From NCBI GenBank assembly GCA_003427395.1, contig BFEA01000165.1, positions 62,337 to 122,858 on the forward strand: a DNA stretch of 60,522 bases, in the 5' to 3' direction. The translations under genes were made by a program, and so were the position numbers. This DNA is from Chara braunii. Taxonomy: Eukaryota > Streptophyta > Charophyceae > Charales > Characeae. Under the pieces are notes generated by a model. That model was given only the letters and a program-made list of their open reading frames with translations, did not search any database and was not told the origin of the DNA. Within the stretch, counting starts at the first letter, position 1; each line of letters begins with the position of its first letter. Shown here one piece after another: positions 9,836 to 20,227 of the stretch.

Positions 9836-12434
9836 TTGGGCGTCTCCCATGGGCTAGTCGTTGTGCCTCCCTTCCAGTCCCCTCCCCCTATGAGCATAAA
9901 GGCAGCCTCTGCTCAATACCACTTGGGGAGGACCAAAGGCATATCTCTGGGAAGCGAGCCACGGGACCGGCCGGAAAGCACTGTGCCGCAGCAGGGAGGG
10001 GCAGTAATGCAGGAAGAGGCTGACGGGCGGACCGCTGCAGAGTGACTGCTGGACGGGCGCTGCGTTAGGAGCAGCGGGGCAGCGCTAAGGGAGCATTGCA
10101 AGGTAGCGCAGGGCCAGCACTAAGGCATCAGGAGAGATAGACAGCGAACCGCTAGCAAGCGAGGAGGAGGCTGGCAACACGCAGGAGTGGGGGAAAGCAG
10201 AGTGTCACAGAGTGAGGGGAAAGGAAGACCAACTGGCAGCTACGGAGGCAGTGGGAGGAATGAATGAACCTGGATGCTAAATCGCGCCAGGAACATTAAG
10301 AAGTCGAAAAGCGGCGAAGGCAGGCTATGGCGGGCGTGGGGCAGGGTGCAGCTAAATAGGCTCGACTCACTCGATTCCTAAGCAAAATCGAGCGGGTAGA
10401 AGGTCGATTCTGGGATTTAAGCCCGGGCGAATCTGAGTCTAAGGTTAGCTTTGGAAGACAATTAGTGGGTTAAAAGGTTAGTAGAGGAGGGTGTGCGTGG
10501 AGTTGCAGTGATGGCGGAGAAGGAAAGAGGTGATAATCACGGAACTCGGTCGATTCTCGACGAAATCGGCCGCGGAAGGAAGCGATTTGGGGGTTTGGAA
10601 CGTGGGCGACCTCAAATCCGAGGTCAATTTTTGTGAGAAGTTAGTTGTTAGTATTAGCTGCATAGGAAGTAGAGGTTGTGCGAGTGGAGGAGATAAAAAG
10701 ACGGATGCACCTACCCGTTATTTAGCGCAAGATTCATTCATTTTTTCCATTCCCTTCAGTAGAGGATGGAGACTTACCTGTTATATGGTGCGTTGCTCTG
10801 CCTACCGATAGAAAACTCTCTCTCTTCTCCTCGAGTATACCCACGGCAGCTCGCACCTGGCTATGTTCTAGTTGGAGATCCATTTCGATTTCGTTCATTG
10901 TATCACTAGTAGTAGAGGTGTGGGCCGCTCGGTTCGGGATGCCTGTGTTGTCCGTTGAAAGTAGCGGAAGTTGGTCGGAGTGACTTCCTGGCTCGGTGGG
11001 TGGTGGGAACCAGCAGTCTACGGGGTTCAATCATGTTGTGAGTAGGTCAGGTGCTGCCTTGCTCCGTGTGGGATGTGTGAGTGTTCTCGCCTGCGTTCCG
11101 CCGCTGACCTGCTGCATGTGCCCCGCGTGCTTTGCATGTGGTTCTTTGCAGGTTAATGTGTTCGTTGTGCGGTGTGACCATGTTGTGGGTGTTGCCTTGC
11201 GCTTCGCTGCTTTTCTGTCGTGCTGCTCCTCCGCTGGCCGTGCCTTTCATGTTTACCGCGTGTGTGCCTTGTAGGTTGGTTGCCTTATGCTCCGCTCCAC
11301 GGTTGCCGACCTGCGGGTTTGCTCGCCCTGTCGTCCCCAACACTGTTGTTGTCTTGTGTTGAAACGACCAAGATTGTGCCTTCTAGGCCACGGCTTGTAC
11401 CTTGAGGCTACGACTGGTGGACCGTGCATTTTTTACTAAGTTAAAACTAGCAGCGGACCGTAACAAGGTGAAGAGGCGGGCTGAGGGTCGAGCCACAACG
11501 TCGACTGTCCTGGTGCTTGAGAGCCGGCAGTGTGTCTGCCTATGGTTGAGTGGAAGACACAGTTCGGTTTGCTCAATTGCTACTGTAGAGACACGCTAGT
11601 TTGTATTGTCGTAAAAACGAGATTCGCAGTGTATGTCGGAGTAAGGTGAATGTGGATTGTGTTTTCGGCGTATGTGGATGAGCGATTGTTGAAAGACGAG
11701 GCTGCAAATGATGTATTCGTGCTGCAGACTGTGTGTATATCTGACCTGTCACCAACTTTTGTCTACCTTTGGGTCGCCGCTGCGTATCGTTGTGCTATTA
11801 GTAAGGAAGGGCAAATTGAGAACTCCTTCCTGTTTTAAAGGGTGCAGTGTAACGACAGTTGTTCTAAGGGGAAGCGTTGAGGCTCAAAAGAACAGTCAAG
11901 CTTGCGAAGAGGGATATTGTTGTGAACTAGGGTGTCGTCAGAGGGTTGACCCCAGGAGTTTGACTTCAGTCTTGAACAAGTTTTTGTTATTTGGCTACCA
12001 TGGCGGGACCCTCAGGCGCTTCAAGGTAACAAGGCCCTCTCCTAGGAGTTGAGTTTGTCCCTCTCCTGTATCTCGAAAGTCTGAAATCCCTCCTTCCCTT
12101 CTTACTCTAAGTCTAGTCCTGTTCTGAGAGGAAGGCGGCAGGCGGGAGCTCTGCCGGAACCCAGGAGGATTTCTAGAGGCAGGGAATTGAAAGGTAACCA
12201 TTGCTTTCCTTCTCTAAACCTGATTATAACCCATAATTGTAGTCATTACTATGTTTGACAAAGTATGTTGCCTGTCTCCCTATCTTGACTTTCAGTTTGA
12301 CTTTCAGGACACAATCCAGACAAAGTAAAGAAATGATTGTGCAAATTCAGTTTCAGTTTTTATTTTTTGACTAAAAGCAGACTGTGGGATTGCATCTGGG
12401 GGAAAGGTGGGAGGAAGGCAGTATTGCATGTTTG

Positions 12435-13179
12435 ACTGGGTCAACCAAAGGCTGGGAGAGTCTCCATAAGTTTGGAGGGCTCAGTGCTATGTTTATTTTC
12501 GATTGTCTGGAGGACCAGACAGGTTCCCATAAGTTTGGGTGCTCTGGTTGCTTTGACTTGCGATGACTGATTGTGATTGAATTTTTCAAGGACCAAGCAT
12601 GTTCCATAAGTTTGGGTGGCTTGGTCGCCTTATTTACCTTCAGTTTCTTTCAGTTTCTTTAGTTTATGAACGAGGAGGTCTTAGCATGTTCCGTAAGTTT
12701 GGGTGACTCAGACACTTCCTGCTTTGGTTTTAAGAAAATAAACAAGGTAGAGAACCAGACCGGTTCCCATAAGTTTAGGTGGTCTTGGTCCAACGCCTCG
12801 TACATATTGGAATCAGAAGGATATAACTTGGCTATACTTTACTATTATTGTATCTATGAACAGGTTAGTCAGACAGGGTTCCATAAGTTTGGGTGGTCTG
12901 ACTGTAGCTTATCACCAACTGAAGAGAGTACTAATTAAGAATAAACTTGTGGTACGAAGAGAAAGACTGAATCTTGAGCTAAAGATGATCGATTCAATTA
13001 TATGCTACCTCAAAAGATTCAGTGCAGACAATTATATAAAGTTGGGATATTTAAACAATTCAGGGTGACTAGGGTGACCTAGCCATATGCCCAAATAAGA
13101 GAAAAGTTGTTGTGCCCTGTGTTTGTGTATATTCTATGATTGAGCTAGGCGGGTTCCGATAAGTTTGGGTGGTCTAGCT
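12435..13179 (+). repeat. Hairpin array with conserved TAAGTT apex (Y 5' LTR)
   Basis: Seven units centred on 'ccataagtttggg'. Outer arms: ACTGGGTC/GGCTCAGT (12435-12442, 12478-12485, two G-T pairs), ACCAGA/TCTGGT (12514-12519, 12543-12548), GACCAAGC/GCTTGGTC (12591-12598, 12619-12626), GTCTTAG/CTCAGAC (12678-12684, 12707-12713, one mismatch), ACCAGACC/GGTCTTGGT (12754-12761, 12781-12789, one bulge), AGTCAGAC/GTCTGACT (12867-12874, 12896-12903), AGCTAGGC/GTCTAGCT (13143-13150, 13172-13179, one G-T). Inside most, CCA or CCCA pairs with TGG or TGGG around the TAAGTT hexamer. The arms differ between units but remain complementary. Confidence 0.85.
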
Positions 13180-13200
13180 TTATGCGTTATGTAAGTTGGG

Positions 13201-13208
13201 TATAAATA
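13201..13208 (+). promoter_or_regulatory. TATA-like box of the LTR
   Basis: TATAAATA directly after the last hairpin. The 3' LTR has TATAAAGG at 25535-25542 in the same place, and X LTRs have TATAAGGG on the minus strand near 7812 and 39265. Position and conservation suggest the LTR core promoter; no transcript evidence. Confidence 0.5.
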
Positions 13209-13479
13209 GATAAATCATTGAAAGACTACGAGCTATTGCTTGTCCAGGTTGATTTTTGGGCTGGTAAGAGTACGTACCTTTGTGGTTTCGCCTGCATGTG
13301 GCTGCGTGAGATGGCTACTTAGTCTGAGTTTCAATTTGATAGGTAGTTGTTTTAGATGTTCGCCACGTGCTAGAGCCATAGGAGTTAGTTTAAATTCCTG
13401 CATTTTCTGATCTAAGTTTATTTTTACTTAGGTCAATTTCTGCATTTTCAGGGAAATTTTATTATACTTGGTCTTGTAT

Positions 13480-13998
13480 AAATCTTGGTCAGCTACTTTC
13501 TCTACGGGAAGCGCTGCCAAAATTTATGCAAAACCAAGGAGTTAGTCAAATTTTGTCTTTTCAAAGTTTAGTTTGTCTGACTTTTATATATGACTTCGTA
13601 AAAATCTGGAGAGTCTCGTTTTCTAAAGGGAGTGATGCCAAATTTTTTGCTAATTCATGAAGTAAGATAAAATTGGACCTTGAGAAGTCGAAATTGTGAA
13701 CTTAGCTTTGTATAAATTTTAGTAAGCTACTTTCTTCACGGGAAGCGCTGCCAAAATTTCTGCAAATCTAAGGAGTTAGTCAAAATTTAACTTTTCAAAG
13801 TTCAACTTGTCTAGATTTTTATATATGGCCTAGTAAAAATATGGAAAGTCTTGTTTTGTAAAGGGAGTGATGCCCAAATTTTTGTTAATTCAGGGAGTTA
13901 GACAAAATTTGACTTTGGAAGGTTGTAGGCTGATATGAATTTTCCCTACGGGAAGCGTTGCCGAATTTTCTTAGTTTATGGAAGATAGGTTATATTTT
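13480..13998 (+). repeat. Five-unit alternating a-b-a-b-a array (Y 5' LTR)
   Basis: Type-a cores GGGAAGCGCTGCC lie near 13504, 13737 and (variant) 13946; type-b cores AAAGGGAGTGATGCC near 13626 and 13860. Units are ~110-123 bp, shorter at the end. Each core is followed by AAATTT, then a 'ggagttag' word and a palindrome such as GTCAAAATTTGAC. Confidence 0.8.
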
Positions 13999-14004
13999 GA
14001 CAGG

Positions 14005-14022
14005 TGGCGAGTCTGGCGATCC
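14005..14022 (+). promoter_or_regulatory. Second PBS-like site inside the LTR
   Basis: 'ttttgaCA' + GG + TGGCGAGTCTGGCGATCC copies the LTR-end/PBS layout of the true site at 16162-16182 (CA + GG + TGGCGCC). The first bases resemble the TGGCGACTC primer site reported for Ogre/Tat gypsy elements (tRNA-Arg type, from memory). It occurs in the 3' LTR (26370-26387) and on the minus strand in both X LTRs, so it now lies within the repeat. Confidence 0.45.
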
Positions 14023-14755
14023 ATTCTGTATGGGGGGGATTCTGCCATAGGTCTACCTTTCCTTAGGCACTTGCTTAGAGATAGACCTAGGCTTGGTTAT
14101 CAGGAATGTCTTGAATGAGAATACGTCATGATGATTTGATCTTCATACATTGACGATTTAGCTTGGGCATTGACCTGTCGTATGATAAAGGTCTTCTTTG
14201 GACATTCGATCCATGATTTGGACTAGTTTCATCTTGATCCTACGATGATCATCATCTGTTATCATTGATGACTGGTCGGTTGGTTGATCGCCGACTCGTC
14301 GGCTCATAACACAACTTTGCTTACACTTGTACCTCAACCTGATTGCCTTAGCCCTGAGGTTTGATATGTTTCTTTGAGGGTTTTAACTGAACTTCTTTCA
14401 ATGACCATTATAAAGAACTTAAGAGGTTTATGGAAAGTTGGATTATGACTGGGGTTTGTGTGTGAGGCGTGGTGTGAGTTACAGGGAACAGTAAGGTTGA
14501 CGACATTGGTGTATGGCAATGTGGCTATTGAGTGTGCCTATGTTTTATGCAGGTTAGTATTTTGGAGCTTGATATATGGGCCATACTTTAGAGGCAGTGA
14601 GAATGACAGTCATGTGACGCACGATCTGCATACCTGATGGGTTTATGTTTTTCCTTCTTTTACTATTTTATCTCAAGTCCTGATTTGATATATGAGTGTT
14701 GGGATATTTATTTATTTATTGGGTGATTTTGCTTGTTAATTTTTATAGTTGGACG

Positions 14756-15266
14756 CTATGAAACACCCGCGGACGTGTCCGCGGGGTCAAGCTCGAAGGG
14801 CGGACGTGATCACGGTCGCCGCGGCTCCGGCCGCGACTTTCAAGAATTTTTTGTGACCTTAAAAATTTATCAAAAACAAAAACAAAAATATGGGGTTGTT
14901 GATCTTTTCGAGATCTAAATTGCGCATTTGTTATTTTATTTTTTGACTTCGTCTTCGAGTTTTAAAAATTCAAAAACGAATTTTTCTGAGGCAAAAGTTG
15001 TTTGTTTTTTATTTTTCAAGAAAAAAAACATGAAACGTATGTGATTTTTTATTTTAAATTCAGTAACGTTTTTGGATATGACCACAAAGCAAAAGTTGTT
15101 CAGTATATTTTTCTGCATAACATATTTGTTTTCAGAATTTTTTGAATTTTTTGATTTTTTTTTTTTTTTTTCATGGCCGCGGACCGCGGACACGTTCGCG
15201 GGGTTGCGGCCGCGGCTGCGGCCGCGAACTTGTCCGCGGATGGCTGCCGCCGAGTGGTATTCGTAG
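14756..15266. mobile_element. hAT-like MITE, 511 bp, TSD GTTGGACG
   Basis: Flanked by 8-bp direct repeats GTTGGACG (14748-14755, 15267-15274). Imperfect TIRs start CTATGAA-ACACC and, on the other strand, CTACGAATACCAC. The X 5' LTR holds the empty site (minus strand GTTGGATG, 37594-37601). Subterminal palindromes are of the type GCGGACACGTCCGCGG. The AT-rich core (aggcaaaagttgtttgt and a second strand near 15111-15140) is shared with the MITE at 7183-7529. Confidence 0.9.
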
Positions 15267-16164
15267 GTTGGACGTTGTAGTTCGTGTCAGCCGTCAAAGT
15301 CAAGCCCCTTGACTTCTTTCCAGACCCTGGATGATAGAGCCGGTCTCCAGGGCCATAAGAGATAATTGCCACCACAGGTATGAACCTGTGTACCACCCAC
15401 TCTCCAAAGGGTGCAGAAGAGGTTGTGGTTTTCAACCGCACTTGACGGTTGCCTAGCGTCGAGAGATCATTCCCTCAAGGCGAGTGTCGGCCAACACTTG
15501 AGTGTCGAATGCAACCCTTGAGATTAACGAGGACCGCATGAGTATGGGTACTACATAGTACGTCATCATTGCAACTATTCGCGTACGCTTGCATTGCGAG
15601 TCGATATGAGTTAGCCATGCGCCTGCACGGTTTTATACTGAGTCTCACGTGTGACGCCTATCCAATTTCCGCATTGAAGAGTTATGGGGTGACTACTAAG
15701 GGACTAAGAGTGTTGTCGTGTTGTTTGTTTCGTGTCGTTCTGTACATGTATGTGTATGTGTGTGGGGGGGACCTCAGCCCCCCAAGATGTCGGTTCGTGT
15801 GCGGGTCCGATAGAGGCGTACTACCGCGCGTACCCCCTATGCTACAGCGAACGAGAAACGCCTCCGGCTGATCCACCTCTGCGATTGCAACTGATCAACT
15901 TTCATATTGTGGACTGGTTGCTCGGCGGGGATACGCCCACCGAAGGGAGGTGAGAGCTCCCATAAGGCGGAGGTAAGTCGTGCATCGCATAAGCCCTATC
16001 CTGTCGTAGAAGCTCGCGAGAGGTATGGATGGCGCACTTGGTCGGAGCGACTTGCGGAAACTCCATTATGTATTCGCGACGAGGAATTAGACCAACTCTT
16101 GCGTTATGCGGCCGAGAGGGTCCCGTGCTGCCCTGTGTGGTGCCGAACCGATGCGCTCGGCAGG

Positions 16165-16182
16165 TGGCGCCGTTGCCGAGGA
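16165..16182 (+). promoter_or_regulatory. Primer-binding site of Y
   Basis: TGGCGCCGTTGCCGAGGA, two bases after the LTR terminal CA. This closely matches the TGGCGCCGTTGCCGGGGA class (tRNA-Asp type, common in plant Ty3/gypsy such as Athila). A near-identical site lies at 36689-36706 (-) after the X 5' LTR. Confidence 0.8.
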
Positions 16183-17929
16183 TAACGGTTGCCTGTCGTT
16201 GTCCCTGGTGGAACGACATTCGGGTATGAGAAAGTGAGAACTAGGTAAAAGGATAAGCTTTCTTTGAACGTATATGATTGATTGCCTGATACCTTGGCTA
16301 TCGTTGAAGATGTCTTAAGACTGGGGCCTAATTGTGAAGTGCTTATTATAAGAGGTCAAGCTGAGTCGCCCTCCCATGGTCAATAGAGCCTCGCTTTTGA
16401 GGAGGTCTGTGGTACATGAGCGACATGGATGAGGAGGGATGACTGATAAGCGCGAAGTGAGGGGTTTAATGGCAAAAGTCTTTCCTTGAGTTCAGACCGA
16501 ATTATGGTATGATAGGTACGATGTGCCTAAATCCTTTGATGGTATCAGTTGGCGATAAGTTAAGTCACCTCGGGGATTGTATAGAGGTAACTACCGATAA
16601 ATGTTTGAGAAGTAGTGATTACTTAGCTAACGGTTTGACTAATCTGAAGAGAGGCTTATGTTTTAAATATGTGTAATATATATGTATATAGTTGTTTTTA
16701 TGATAACTTTTATCTGGTTGATGTCATATATGTGTTTTTTTGTACTTTGTTTAAAGTATAATTGACGACGTATGTATGGATTGTCTTTCAGAGGGGACAT
16801 AGACTTTGTATGAAACCCACACCTGGCATGGGACCAGAGGTGAATGGGGTGACTCATTCCTGGGTAAGGTGGTTCTTCCTCAAGGGAGTAAGTCGGCGTG
16901 TATAGTTGTCCTCAGTGGAAGTGCATTCTTGAATTATTATCCCATCATTGAGGCTTAAGGAAGCAGTTATCAGTCTCAAGAATGATAGTGAGACCCACGC
17001 CGGAACTATGTTCCTGGTCCATTAGTGGGGTGTTGATATCTTTCTTATTATATGAGGGTAACTACATTATCTGTTGAGAAGAGAGGAAGGGGCTTGTTAC
17101 CTTGCCGAAACTGTGATGGCCAAGTGGAACAATTATTGATTAATGAGAGCGGTTCTGGAGTAGCGACCTAGGATCGTATCGCATTTAGCAGGGCCACCAT
17201 ATTTGTAAGGGCGCGAATTCGCTATTCGTTGCCTTAATAGGTGTGAATGGGGTTGTCTATCTGACCATGATTAGGTTCGGTGAGGTGCAAGCGCTGAAAT
17301 CAGAGAGAGTTGCGGTGAGGCTTGATCTTTAGAGCGGGGCTCAAGAGTCAAGATGCTATCCATGAGGATTACGCCGTACCTCTGTAATATATGCTTCGCT
17401 TAAGAGTTGAAGGAGTAACAATTGTATCATGTTGTGTACTCATTGCTAGTCTTATTTTTGCCTTATAGAATATGTAATACGTTATTGAGAGTTATCATGT
17501 TATATGATTGGCAATTGAGTTAGTGACATATTGCTGTTTATAAAGCATATTGTGCCCTTCAGGTACTACCCTTGCAAATAATTTGCGTTTATCGTGCCGA
17601 AAATTATTGTTATCAATATATGTTATTTATCATGGGTTGTACTGCATTTTGGATTCATATTTGGAGTATCCACCTATGTGATATATATATATTGTGTCCT
17701 TCCTTGATAATAAAAACCATAAGTGGTTAATGCATGAGTGATGATTTGAGGGATTTATAGGTGAATATTTATGTTTTATTTTAGGTGGATATTTATTCAA
17801 AGACTCTCTTCGGTAACGCCTTGTTCTGAATAAGTTTCTTATGTGCGTTTTCATGATGTGAACGACATAACTTAGTAGTGGGATATATTACATTAGATTT
17901 AGTTGCGTTTCCTTCGAGCCTCGACCCTA
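16183..17929 (+). other. Y leader between PBS and gag
   Basis: 1.75 kb without an ORF I trust. The stretch 16980-17140 matches 35190-35330 on the minus strand of X ('gagac.cacg', 'actatgttc.tggtc'), so leaders of X and Y are related. A weak AT-rich, TATA-repeat segment lies near 17680. Confidence 0.6.
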
Positions 17930-18991
17930 ATGTCGCTCGTTGTTGTCCAACAGGTGATGGGGTCGAGGGAGCTCGAGATGAAAGACTCTCAAGGGAAGAT
18001 TGGGGTCGAGGAGCTCGCCTCTCTACTGGGTTTGTGAGATTGGGAGCGAGACAACCTACCTAAGGTTGAGATCGACTTTTTCAAGGGCTATCATGTTTCT
18101 GACTTCCTTGACAAGTTTGGGCAGATAGCCTTTCATTGCGAATGGAATGGGGAACAAATGTTAAAGGAGGTTATAAAGTATATCCATATAGGCTTGAAGG
18201 ATGAAGTCAGTGAGTTGGTTAGAAGAGCGGAGTCATCATGGAGGAAGTTTTATGATGACATGTGAAATAAATATCGGTTAGGTGAGGAACAACTGATCAA
18301 AGACGATCTGGAGAAGATAGATCGATATAATTATGTGTTAGTGGGGCACTTCCTGATGGAGTATGGGTGTGCATCCTGCAAGGTCTGGGCGTTGTCTGAA
18401 TATGACAAATGCTTTGTCTTCCTCATGGACTTTACGGATGCAGAGCAGCGAGATTTGATCCATGGGACAGAAGGAAGACTCGTATGGAACAAAATACGAG
18501 AAAATTTTGTAGAAGGTGATTTCGATCAACACCTCTGTCATACTTTGTGGGAAGCAAGAAAAAGAAAGGAGACGCTAGATAATGAGAAGAGTGGGCTTGG
18601 AGGTACGCTTCAGGAGGACGCTAAGGTCATCAAACGAAATTATAGATGGAGCAAAAAGATGAAAAGAGAGTCACGCGTTGCGAGAAAAAAAGTGCAAGAT
18701 AGAGTGAGAAATGTTGCAACTCATACCTGTAAGAGGACGTTTGACGCTCAAAACAAGAAGGGAACAGAGGAGCGAAGGGGTCAGGGAAAAAATGGTATGG
18801 CTCTGCGGCTTGTTGTATTTGATCCTAAAAAATGGTGTGACGATAATGATGCATCGTCAAATGCAAGTTGGAAAGGGTGGAAAAATAACAGGCGGCGAGA
18901 ACAGTGGTCAAAGATAGTATGTGCTTGTTGTGGAAAGACTGGTCACACCCCTCGCAGATGTAAGATGGCAGAGGAAGGAGTTAAGGGGTGA
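17930..18991 (+). pseudogene. gag: gag of retrotransposon Y, with internal stops
   Basis: The frame opens with ATG at 17930 and runs about 354 codons to a TGA at 18989-18991. In-frame TGA codons stand at 18035-18037 and 18263-18265, both where tryptophan or arginine would be plausible, so the copy is broken. The longest uninterrupted part (18335-18991) is acidic-to-basic, with a lysine/arginine-rich run near 18560-18780 and ends in a CCHC knuckle, C-A-C-C-G-K-T-G-H-T-P-R-R-C (C-x2-C-x4-H-x4-C, about 18918-18960). This is the RNA-binding nucleocapsid motif of LTR-retrotransposon Gag, which packages the RNA. The frame stays open after 18991 to a stop near 19192 with no recognised motif; a protease was expected but its D-T/S-G site is not visible. 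The start was chosen as the first ATG in frame after upstream stops. Confidence 0.8.
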
Positions 18992-19209
18992 GAACGTTGT
19001 GCTTTAGGCAAGGGCTTGACTCCCCCCAATAACTATCAACGTTTTACTTGTCTCGTTCATAGCAAGACAGAGGTTCGAATGGTATCAATAGTCTTCAAAC
19101 GACTTATAGATAAACACTTGGAAGGCTATGACGGTGTGGAAGACCCAGTTGCTAGATTGATAGGCGATCATCTCCTTATGTTACGTTTAACCTGAGTCTC
19201 TAAAGTTTT

Positions 19210-19434
19210 ATGAGACATGCATTTCATCTCGTGTATATTCCCGATTTTGGGAGAGAATTCTTACTTTTTGGAATTGTGCATACGTTCTGGGTTGACTATC
19301 CACTCTCTGAGTTGATTTTAGGTTGGTTGAATGAAAGTGGAGGTCTTGTAAGATTCAATTGTCCGTACGCTGACGTCTTTTCATCCCTGCGAGAACGTTT
19401 GGGATCATTTCTGTGTATATTAAGCATCCTATGA
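19210..19434 (+). pseudogene. Unassigned ORF downstream of gag
   Basis: 74 codons, one frame over from gag, with mixed hydrophobic and charged residues (FHLVYIPDFGREF, PYADVFSSLRERLG). Position suggests a remnant of the gag-pol junction. I see no protease or RT motif, and it may be chance. Confidence 0.3.
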
Positions 19435-20227
19435 CTTACAAAGTGGTTTATACAAGGTCATTTGTTTCTGATTGGGGACCTGGATTTTGTGGTAATTTGA
19501 AACGTATGAGAGTTTGAGACTCGAGATAATCTGATTTGCTTCTGAGAACCTTTTTAGTATGGGTTGTGATTCCCATAGGTTGCAGAATCGTGCATGTTTT
19601 GGTGGTCATTGACATTCTCACCATTGTGGCTTTGTGAGTGGACATGAAGAAATTACAAAAAGACAATAAAGCAGTGTGCGAACCAAAAAGAGTTCGGTAA
19701 AATGAAGAAAGTGTGATTATAAGTGAAAACTTTATGGGAGACTTGAAAAATCCAAAATTTATATAAAGAGAGAGGTTATGCCAGAAGGCAGCCTAAATGT
19801 CTATTGGTCGCATCTGGAGTCATCTTCAAGGGAAAGATATGTTAAAAGGATATATGGATAGTCCATCCGTGAGTGAGACGATGGCTGAGAGAGAATTTTA
19901 TGGTTGATTCCTCTTCAAGTGGAACGGGGTCTTAATAAATTTTATGGAAGGCCCATCCTTGAGTGGCAGGGTGGCTTAAACCACCAGTACCTCCGCCAGT
20001 GTTGAGAAATTACGTTGTCCTGGCCAGTACCCGAAGTTTTCGGGGCTCGGACACAGGTCGACAATGTCCTAAAAATCGTAGTTTTCTTTTGCCCGTGCAC
20101 GAATGAAAAATGAAAAAAAAAAACGTTTTTGTACTGCAATGATGTCGGGCAGGGTAGTCTAGGAGGTCGTGCTCACAGTCTTGAATGCATCTTACAACAA
20201 AGACGGTCACATTCTGAACTTATTGTT
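19435..20227. other. Y interior, no recognised feature
   Basis: About 790 bp, AT-rich, stops in all frames. A short imperfect direct repeat ('atggatagtccatccgtgagtg' / 'tggaaggcccatccttgagtgg' region, 19852-19970) is the only structure seen. Confidence 0.5.

Larger units (their letters stand above)
9032..16162 (+). repeat. Retrotransposon Y 5' LTR (7.1 kb)
   Basis: Direct repeat of 21982-27464. Order: palindromic start (ATACCC...GGGTAT near 9041-9072), GC-rich U3-side module to about 11940, a conserved module starting near 11990, hairpin array 12435-13179, TATA-like box 13201, five-unit array 13480-13998, a PBS-like site 14005, AT-rich module, hAT MITE 14756-15266, then a last ~890-bp module ending at 16162. 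Relative to the 3' LTR it has extra sequence at about 11350-11990, 14231-14437 and 14470-15382 (the last including the MITE). At 7.1 kb (6.6 kb without the MITE) it is very long for an LTR. Confidence 0.8.

Noticed and set aside
12435-13179. CRISPR-like array (repeated ~16-mer with variable spacers)
   Set aside because: Irregular spacing, imperfect repeats, eukaryotic LTR context and complementary flanks point to hairpins, not spacers.
14005-14022. Calling 14002 the 5' LTR end of Y
   Set aside because: The 3' LTR stays collinear past the equivalent site (26366) up to 27464, where X sequence resumes, so the LTR ends at 16162/27464.
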